NCBI GenBank assembly: GCA_963851325.1
Contig: CAWKOR010000001.1
Coordinates: 3,348,001-3,412,000 of the forward strand
Length of the DNA stretch: 64,000 bases
DNA from: DATGKG01 sp963851325
GTDB lineage: Bacteria > Desulfobacterota > Binatia > Binatales > Binataceae
Reading direction: 5' to 3'
Shown one piece after another: positions 58,425 to 64,000 of the stretch. Below the pieces are notes generated by a model. That model ran no database searches. It was given only the letters and a program-made list of their open reading frames with translations, and was not told the DNA's origin. The position numbers were made by a program, and so were the translations under genes. How positions within the stretch are numbered: position 1 is the first letter of the stretch; every line of letters starts with the position of its first letter.

Positions 58425-58859
58425 TCAGTTCCGCGCCCGAGGGCGAAACTTTGGCAGCATTACTTGATCATTGAGTTTCTCGAAGGTGACCTCGACCGGC
58501 ATCCCACATCGGATCTCCGCCGGCTTGACCCCTACGAGGTTAGAGACGAACTTGACCCCCTCATCGAGTTTCACCACCACCACGGCATAGGGAACCTCGG
58601 TCGCGAAACCGGGGTGGTAAATCTGATGCATAATATTGAAGCTATACACCTCTCCGCGACCGCTGACTGCTACCCACGAAGCGCGCGTCCCCAGGCATCG
58701 GGTGCAGATCTCATGCGGCGGGAAGCGCAACTCGCCGCATCCTTCGCACTTCTGGATCATCAACTGACCGCGCCGCGCTCCTTCGAAAAATTCGACCATA
58801 TCCGGAGTTATGCTCGGGATCGGTTTGGCTGCGGGACCTGATTTGCTTGCTTCCGGCAT
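58425..58859 (-). CDS. DUF35 zinc-ribbon OB-fold protein (thiolase partner)
   Basis: A 144-residue protein with a C-x2-C ... C-x2-C zinc ribbon (KCEGCGELRFPPHEICTRC) followed by an OB-fold (VSGRGEVYSFNIMHQIYHPG, VPYAVVVVKLDEGVKF). Proteins of this type form complexes with SCP-x-type thiolases and aldolases, for example ChsH2 with Ltp2 in steroid side-chain breakdown. The predicted partner is encoded immediately upstream. It should bind CoA thioesters. Confidence 0.92.
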   Translation of the reverse strand: MPEASKSGPAAKPIPSITPDMVEFFEGARRGQLMIQKCEGCGELRFPPHEICTRCLGTRASWVAVSGRGEVYSFNIMHQIYHPGFATEVPYAVVVVKLDEGVKFVSNLVGVKPAEIRCGMPVEVTFEKLNDQVMLPKFRPRARN

Positions 58860-59003
58860 GATGTGTTCACGTGCGTGAAAAACTGCGACACGGACGCCAC
58901 GCTCGCCCGACGTCGCTTATTATACCCTATTTGAGTCTGTTTAGCCCTCACCCCCCGCTTCAACATCAGGCTGGAGAGGAGGGCTGCCAGCCTTTTCGGA
59001 TCC

Positions 59004-60182
59004 CTATGGATGTGATGCCACAACGAGGGACGAATGTGTCGAAAGAATCCCCCCATTGCCGGACACCAGCCCAAGTTCATGCTTTGCCAGTTGGCGTGCG
59101 CCACCCTCCCCGCGAATTTGAATCACCGCTTCGGAGATTGGCGTCATCCCCCACATATAAAACGAACTAAGCTGGCCACCCCCCGTATTGACCGGAATCG
59201 ATCCTCCGGGTCCGGTCTTCCCGTCGGCCACGAACGGGCCGCCCTCGCCCTTTTGGCAAAAGCCGTAGTCCTCGAGGGTTACCAATACGGTGAAGGTATA
59301 ACAGTCGTAAAGTTGTGCAAACTGTAGGTCGCCCAGTTTTATCCCGGCCATTCCAAAAGCAGTTTCCTTCGCGATCGGCGCGCCCGAAAGCAGTGTATCC
59401 ATCGGATCGCCACCCGGGTGCCCTTGACCCATGCCAAGGAGATACACCGGCGGTTTCTTGAGGCTCTTCGCGCGCTCGGCCGAGGTCACAATCACCGCGC
59501 ATCCCCCATTGGACACGAGGCAGCAATCGTAGAGATGAAATGGTTCAACGACCCATCGCGAGGAGCGATAATCGTCCAGCGTCATCGGCGCATCATGGAA
59601 CTGCGCCGCGGGATTCTGATTGGCCCACTTGCGCTGGTCCACCGCGATGGCGCCGAGCTGGTCCTGGGTCGTGCCGTACAAATCCATGTGACGGCGCGCG
59701 ACGAAGGCATAGTGCGCATTGACGCCGAATTGTCCGTAGGCCGCGTTTAGCCCGCGCGCGAATCCATAGGCCGCGGCGGAACCACCGCCACCGCCGCCCT
59801 TCACGTCTTTGGGCGCGGGAGGCTTCAACGGTGCATCGGAAAAGACGCATGCAACGGTGTTCGCCATGCCGCATGCGATGGACTGTGCGGCGTGCATTAT
59901 CATCGCGCCTGCGGTTGCGCCGCCAAGTCCCATCGTGGCGCTCAAACGCAGGTCGCGCAGTCCCATCGCCTGCTGCATCGAGAACGAAGCCATCGTGTTG
60001 TCGGCCCAGGTGATTCCTGGATTTACCAACAGACCGTCGAGATCTTCGCGCTTGAGGCCCGCATCGGCCAGCGCGAGCGAGACGGCCTCAATCGCGAAGC
60101 CCATCGCATTGGGATGATCGTAGTTCTTCCCCATGCGGGTCTGCCCCAATCCCGCGATGGCGCATTTAGCACGCAAGTCCAT
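59004..60182 (-). CDS. SCP-x-like thiolase / lipid-transfer protein
   Basis: A 392-residue thiolase-superfamily protein. Landmarks are AIAGLGQTRMGKNYD, DGLLVNPGITW, the region around MGLGGATAG, YDCYTFTVLVTLEDYGFC with its Cys, and PVNTGGGQLSSFYMWG, where thiolases usually have N-x-x-G-G-A-I-x-x-G-H. The changed C-terminal active site suggests an aldolase-type (Ltp2-like) rather than thiolytic reaction. The OB-fold gene follows after 144 bp. Together they probably act on a branched or steroid-like acyl-CoA. Confidence 0.9.
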   Translation of the reverse strand: MDLRAKCAIAGLGQTRMGKNYDHPNAMGFAIEAVSLALADAGLKREDLDGLLVNPGITWADNTMASFSMQQAMGLRDLRLSATMGLGGATAGAMIMHAAQSIACGMANTVACVFSDAPLKPPAPKDVKGGGGGGSAAAYGFARGLNAAYGQFGVNAHYAFVARRHMDLYGTTQDQLGAIAVDQRKWANQNPAAQFHDAPMTLDDYRSSRWVVEPFHLYDCCLVSNGGCAVIVTSAERAKSLKKPPVYLLGMGQGHPGGDPMDTLLSGAPIAKETAFGMAGIKLGDLQFAQLYDCYTFTVLVTLEDYGFCQKGEGGPFVADGKTGPGGSIPVNTGGGQLSSFYMWGMTPISEAVIQIRGEGGARQLAKHELGLVSGNGGILSTHSSLVVASHP

Positions 60183-60284
60183 GGGAATCGTCTCCGTGAA
60201 AGTTCGGCGAAACTGTTCTGCCGACTGACCCTTAGCCTAGGTCTACTCAGGTCAAAAATCCATGGGATGGGTATTTACGGAAAG

Positions 60285-60306
60285 TGCCTCAGTGAGGGCT
60301 GAGGCA
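60285..60306. other. 8-bp perfect inverted repeat
   Basis: TGCCTCAG (60285-60292) and CTGAGGCA (60299-60306) with a 6-nt loop, between the thiolase gene and the XRE regulator on the same strand. It might be a binding site or a weak terminator; no T-run. Confidence 0.3.
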
Positions 60307-60400
60307 AACCAGGTCGCAGAAGAGCGCCGTCAGTCGGCGCAGTTCGCACGTTTCAACGGCAAACCCCATGGCCCATCGATTTCGGGGCCCGAGTTAAGCG

Positions 60401-60832
60401 CTACACGCCGCCGTTGGCGGCCATCCGAATCGAATTCAGAATGAAAAGGAAGTTGCGCGGATTGGAAACCGGCGCCAGCGCGCTCACTTGCCGGAGCACC
60501 TTCAATTCCCCGGGCGTAACGCTATGACGCCGGAGCAGCGCCTGATTGGTCGAGAATTGACGCCACGCATCGGGTTTGCCCTTGCCGGCCGGGATCCGTT
60601 CCTCGGTCAGGTGCTTCGCATCCGGATGAATGGAAAACAGCAGCTCGCGTCGGTCGAGATGCAGCGTGTCCGCCAGCCGGCGCAGCAGCGACAAGGACGG
60701 ATTACGCTGTCCATTTTCGATGTACGCGATGTGGCTGGCTTTGACTCCCACCAAAGCGCCGAGATCTCGTTGCGTCAAACCCAACGAATTCCGAGCTTCT
60801 CGGATTTGTGTACCTGGGGCTTTCTTGCTCAT
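60401..60832 (-). CDS. XRE-family transcriptional regulator
   Basis: A 143-residue regulator. The helix-turn-helix is at about residues 9-65 (IREARNSLGLTQRDLGALVG, VKASHIAYIENGQRNPSLS, LLRRLADTLHLD), with a charged C-terminal extension of unknown role. The start at 60832 (MSKKAPGTQ) is favoured, though the frame is open to 60931 via a TTG. It is upstream of the thiolase/OB-fold genes in the same direction and may regulate them. A TTGACA at 60926-60931 (minus strand) could be a -35 element. Confidence 0.85.
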   Translation of the reverse strand: MSKKAPGTQIREARNSLGLTQRDLGALVGVKASHIAYIENGQRNPSLSLLRRLADTLHLDRRELLFSIHPDAKHLTEERIPAGKGKPDAWRQFSTNQALLRRHSVTPGELKVLRQVSALAPVSNPRNFLFILNSIRMAANGGV

Positions 60833-61053
60833 TCGGTCACCAGATCTCGGCTCGTCATCGATTTCGGCTCCTTTGGAAGCTTCGGTTGGAAATGCACAGT
60901 GGACCGTCGTAAGATGATATAACTGTGTCAAACTACTATTAAAGAGTCAACTGGCTGCGTAAAGATATTAAAATCAGTCCATAGCATCCTGTAGCAAATA
61001 TCGACAATATGCAGGCCGCTACGAGGCGGCGGACTTAGCGACGCGATGTTGAA

Positions 61054-62289
61054 ATGAATCGTGCTTCGAGGTCGTTTCTTCAATCGATCGGCGCCGCATC
61101 CATACGCTGGTGCTCTGCCAGCAAGGCGGATAAGACCTTCTCAATGAACGGCGACGGCCATTCGCTTCCCAACGCGTTGAGTGCGATTAATCTCGGCATT
61201 GCGGAAAATCTCCACATCGGTGCGCAGCTCTATGTCTCGATTGATGGTGCAACCGTGGTGGATCTTGGTCTCGGCGAGGCGCGAGCGGGCGTGCCGATGC
61301 GGCCCGACCACCTGATGCTTTGGATGTCCTCGGTCAAGCCAGTCACGGCCATCGCGATCGCGCAAATGTGGGAACGGGGACTTCTCGAGCTCGACGACCG
61401 AGTCGCGCAATACATTCCTGAGTTCGCGGCGAATGGAAAGTCCGGGATCACGATCCGCCACGTCCTGACGCACACCGGTGGGTTTCCCAAGGCCGCTGCG
61501 CAGTGGGCATCATCGACGGCCTCATCGTGGGAGCAAATTATAGGGAAGATAAGCGCCGCACCGCTCGAGGCCGGATGGGTCCCGGGCCAGACTTCCGGGT
61601 ACCACGTCGCATCGGGATGGTACATCCTCGGCGAGATCGTTCGCCGCCTTGATGGCCGGCCATATTCGCGTTACGTGCGCGAATCGATCTTCGAGCCGCT
61701 CGGCATGGGCGACTCATGGCTCGGGATGCCGCCCGAAAGACATCGCGAGTATGGCGATCGCATCGTCGCGATGCATAGCTACGTTTCCGATCGCGAGCGG
61801 CCGCGGGCATTCAAACCCGGCTGGGATCCGCCATATCGATTCTGGTCGGGCTCGGAGGAGGCCTGCGCGATTTGCCGTCCGGGTGGAAGCGGATGGGGGC
61901 CGTTTCGCGAGCTGGGTCACTTTTACGAGGCGCTGTTGGCGGGCGGCAAAGGAATCGTGAGCCCGCAAACCATCGCGGCGATGACGGCACGGCATACGGT
62001 AGGACTTCATGACAGAAGTTTCGGGTACCCGCTCGATCGCGGTCTCGGCGTGGTCGTCGACTCGAAAAAGTACGGTGTGGGAGCCTCCTGGTTCGGCACG
62101 CGATGTTCTCCACGCGCATTCGGGCACGCGGGCGCATGGTCCTCGGTCGCCTTCGCCGATCCGGAATATCAGCTGGTCGTCGCGCTGGTTTTCAATGGCA
62201 TGATGGCAGCCAATCCGCCGAAGCACGACGCGCGCGTGGTCAGTGTCCTCGACGCGCTCTACGACGACCTCGGCATTGGCCGTCATTAA
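61054..62289 (+). CDS. Serine hydrolase of the class-C beta-lactamase family (cytoplasmic-type)
   Basis: A 411-residue protein with the S-x-x-K motif in MSSVKPVTAIAIAQ, a Y-x-x-x motif in SGYHVASGWYILGE and a late HAG in RAFGHAGAWSSVAF. No signal peptide is evident. Members hydrolyse esters or amides. An alternative ATG at 61144 (MNGDGHS) would remove 30 residues that look non-conserved. The next gene starts just past its stop, and the two encode related enzymes, so they may be a tandem pair. They differ in having (second) and lacking (first) an export signal. Confidence 0.82.
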   Translation: MNRASRSFLQSIGAASIRWCSASKADKTFSMNGDGHSLPNALSAINLGIAENLHIGAQLYVSIDGATVVDLGLGEARAGVPMRPDHLMLWMSSVKPVTAIAIAQMWERGLLELDDRVAQYIPEFAANGKSGITIRHVLTHTGGFPKAAAQWASSTASSWEQIIGKISAAPLEAGWVPGQTSGYHVASGWYILGEIVRRLDGRPYSRYVRESIFEPLGMGDSWLGMPPERHREYGDRIVAMHSYVSDRERPRAFKPGWDPPYRFWSGSEEACAICRPGGSGWGPFRELGHFYEALLAGGKGIVSPQTIAAMTARHTVGLHDRSFGYPLDRGLGVVVDSKKYGVGASWFGTRCSPRAFGHAGAWSSVAFADPEYQLVVALVFNGMMAANPPKHDARVVSVLDALYDDLGIGRH

Positions 62290-62290
62290 T

Positions 62291-63370
62291 GTGAGTTCGA
62301 GGATTGCGACAACCTGGCTGCTCGCGATCTTAATCGCGAGTTGCGCGACCGGATGCCATCAGACGTCGAAGGATGTCGCGCCACTTCCGTTTACTCCCGC
62401 GCCTGGAATTCCGATGGCGCGCAGAATCCCCGAACTCGATCGCTTCATCCGCGCCGAGATGGCGCGAGAGAATATTCCCGGTCTCGCCATCGCGCTGGTT
62501 CACGACGGCAAGGCGTCCTGGGGCGCGGGCTATGGTGTTGCGAATTCATTTACGGAACGTATCCTGCTTCGCGATACACCTTTCGAGGCTGCTTCGATTG
62601 GCAAACCGCTCACAAGCTATGCGGCATTGAAGCTGGTGCAGGACGGCCGGCTGGACTTGCATAAATCGATGAGCAGTTACCTGCAGAAGCAATTCGTCGC
62701 GCCCTCCCCGTATCGCGATCAGATCACCGCATGGCACGTGATGACGCATACTTCGGGCCTTTCCAATAACCTGCTCGAGTTGCGACACGAGGTCGCTTTC
62801 CAACCAGGTGCCCGCTTCTCATATTCCGGCGTTGGCTTTATGTACCTGCAACGCGTCATCGAAAGCATCACGCATCAGCCCTTCAATGGCTTCATGACGC
62901 AAACCGTTTTCGCGCAGTTGGGGATGGGCTCGACCAGCTATTTCCGCTCGATGGGTGACGATCGTATCGCGCGGGGACACCTCTACCTGCTCGGGTTCGC
63001 GCTTCCGATGCCGTTTTTTCCTATCGCCCAGCCCAACGCAGCCAACCTGCTATGCTCCGCGGCGACCGATTTGGCGAAATTCGCTGTGGAGTTAATGAAT
63101 CCTCGTTTCCTCGATCGCGACCTGGTCGGACAGATGCTCAGCGAGCAGGTACAAGGCGCTATCGGCAAAGAACCGGTGTCCTGGGGCCTCGGCATTGGGG
63201 TGCATCAGACCGCCGGCGGCAATTGCTTCTGGCAATGGGGCGACAATCCGGATTTCGGGAGCTATCTTCTCGGCTGTCCCGCCGCGAAGATGGCCGTCGT
63301 GATTCTCACCAACAGCTCGCGCGGCCGGATCGTCGCGCGCGAAGTCGCATCCAAAGCGCTGGGCGAATGA
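62291..63370 (+). CDS. Exported or lipid-anchored serine hydrolase (class-C beta-lactamase family)
   Basis: A 359-residue relative of the preceding protein. The start GTG at 62291 follows the upstream TAA with one base between and gives a signal peptide ending in a lipobox-like IASCATGC. Motifs are S-I-G-K in FEAASIGKPLTSYAALK, THTSGLSNN, and YSGVGFMYLQRV where the usual YxN has Gly. In place of H/K-x-G a W-G-D appears (FWQWGDNPDFGSY), so the active site is not fully canonical. The stop overlaps the next start in ATGA. Confidence 0.85.
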   Translation: MSSRIATTWLLAILIASCATGCHQTSKDVAPLPFTPAPGIPMARRIPELDRFIRAEMARENIPGLAIALVHDGKASWGAGYGVANSFTERILLRDTPFEAASIGKPLTSYAALKLVQDGRLDLHKSMSSYLQKQFVAPSPYRDQITAWHVMTHTSGLSNNLLELRHEVAFQPGARFSYSGVGFMYLQRVIESITHQPFNGFMTQTVFAQLGMGSTSYFRSMGDDRIARGHLYLLGFALPMPFFPIAQPNAANLLCSAATDLAKFAVELMNPRFLDRDLVGQMLSEQVQGAIGKEPVSWGLGIGVHQTAGGNCFWQWGDNPDFGSYLLGCPAAKMAVVILTNSSRGRIVAREVASKALGE

Positions 63371-64000
63371 AGAAGAACGCGCCGATCACGCCAACTACTT
63401 ACAACGACCTTCAAGCCGCTATCGAGGAAGGATTGCCAATCGAGGACGCCGATCTCTCCCAGCTCGACTGGAAGGATGCCCAATGTGCGGGTGCGACATT
63501 CATTCGATGCCGCTTCATTGGTTGTCGTTTCGGGCACGCCGATTTCCGCGGGGCGACGCTGGAGGAATGTATCTTCACCGACAAGGCCACTTCGAAGGGC
63601 TCGACCTTCGCGTTCAGTGAGTTGCGCGAGGCGCGTCTCATCCGCTGCGACCTGTCGTTCTGTCTTTTCGATCGATGCAAGCTCTTCGACATCGCGATGG
63701 ACAAATGCAACCTGCTCGGCGCGCGCTTCGAACATGCGGACTTCAGTCATTCGTACGGACGCAAGGTCACGCCGAACAAAGCCACCATCCATCGATGCAA
63801 TTTCGAGATCGCGCAACTAGTCGGCGTCCGTCTCCCGCAATGCGATCTCTCGGGCTCCAGCTTTCGCGAGGCCGACCTGACCGATGCCGATTTGACGGGA
63901 GCCAACCTGCGCGACTGCGACCTCGAAAAGTGCGAGCTGCTCCGCGCGAAGTTGGCGGGCGCTGACGTGCGCGGCGCAAAAGTCGCGGGCCTCAACCTGC
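63367..64000 (+). CDS. Pentapeptide-repeat protein, cut by the window end
   Basis: The frame starts at ATG 63367, overlapping the previous stop by four bases, and is still open at 64000 (211 codons). From about residue 27 it shows A(D/N)LxX-type repeats: ADLSQLDWKDA, ADFRGATLEECIF, then LREARLIRCDLSFC, FREADLTDADLTGANLRDCD and AKLAGADVRGAKVAGLNL, interspersed with many Cys residues. Such proteins fold into a right-handed quadrilateral helix and sometimes mimic DNA (as in Qnr) or bind other proteins. Probably co-transcribed with the two serine hydrolases. The real end is outside the window. Confidence 0.8.
   Translation, partial: MKKNAPITPTTYNDLQAAIEEGLPIEDADLSQLDWKDAQCAGATFIRCRFIGCRFGHADFRGATLEECIFTDKATSKGSTFAFSELREARLIRCDLSFCLFDRCKLFDIAMDKCNLLGARFEHADFSHSYGRKVTPNKATIHRCNFEIAQLVGVRLPQCDLSGSSFREADLTDADLTGANLRDCDLEKCELLRAKLAGADVRGAKVAGLNL

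Overview
The window is GC-rich, gene-dense bacterial chromosome, mostly short operons on both strands. No ribosomal RNA or phylogenetic marker is present, so the organism cannot be named. The gene mix (MaoC-type hydratases, a CaiB/BaiF CoA-transferase, an SCP-x-like thiolase with its OB-fold partner, a multihaem cytochrome, several class-C beta-lactamase-like hydrolases, TVP38 and UbiB proteins) suits an uncultured soil Gram-negative lineage such as Binatota/Desulfobacterota relatives. That placement is inference only.

Region 1 (1-5.5 kb): a secreted beta-helix protein, a serine hydrolase, the queE-larC pair, a DksA-like factor, galU and tRNA-Ala(CGC). Region 2 (5.5-16.6 kb) mixes working and decaying genes. 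It has a GNAT-like protein, a serine-recombinase remnant, two damaged PRPP synthetase genes (one with an in-frame TGA, one lacking its 5' half), a polysaccharide deacetylase remnant joined to a sigma-54 activator remnant, and a ribosome-hibernation/cold-shock fusion with a frameshift. Between them lies an apparently intact operon: alpha/beta hydrolase-phosphoribosyltransferase fusion, PolX, and nicotinate phosphoribosyltransferase.

Region 3 (16.6-31.7 kb): FAD monooxygenase, secreted phosphoesterase, sulfotransferase, iron permease-like protein, CoA-transferase, a hexahaem secreted cytochrome with a P460-like N-terminus, a diiron protein in an operon with two MaoC hydratases, pterin carbinolamine dehydratase, MsrA, a deoxynucleoside kinase and a TPR lipoprotein. 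Region 4 (31.8-38.1 kb) is the most interesting accessory segment. A HicAB module lies between direct repeats. Next to it is a large nuclease-STAND NTPase gene, typical of phage-defence ATPases, broken by one frameshift and closely bracketed by ~100-bp inverted repeats. A HigBA module follows.

Region 5 (38.2-46.3 kb): ispH, a MoaD-MoaE fusion with MoaB, a TVP38 protein with a mercuric-reductase-like flavoprotein, a dead HigB toxin beside an intact antitoxin, a UbiB kinase, a cold-shock protein, and a small gene between inverted pairs of a second repeat family. Region 6 (46.3-64 kb): GH38 alpha-mannosidase, a membrane-lipid-like cluster (MFS, CDP-alcohol phosphatidyltransferase, flippase-like protein, secreted protein) ending at a strong bidirectional terminator, a ferritin-like protein, epoxide hydrolase, nucleoside phosphorylase, a histidine-kinase-like protein with no ATPase domain, the OB-fold/thiolase pair, an XRE regulator, two more serine hydrolases, and a pentapeptide-repeat protein running off the end. 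No CRISPR array, complete insertion sequence or rRNA was seen.
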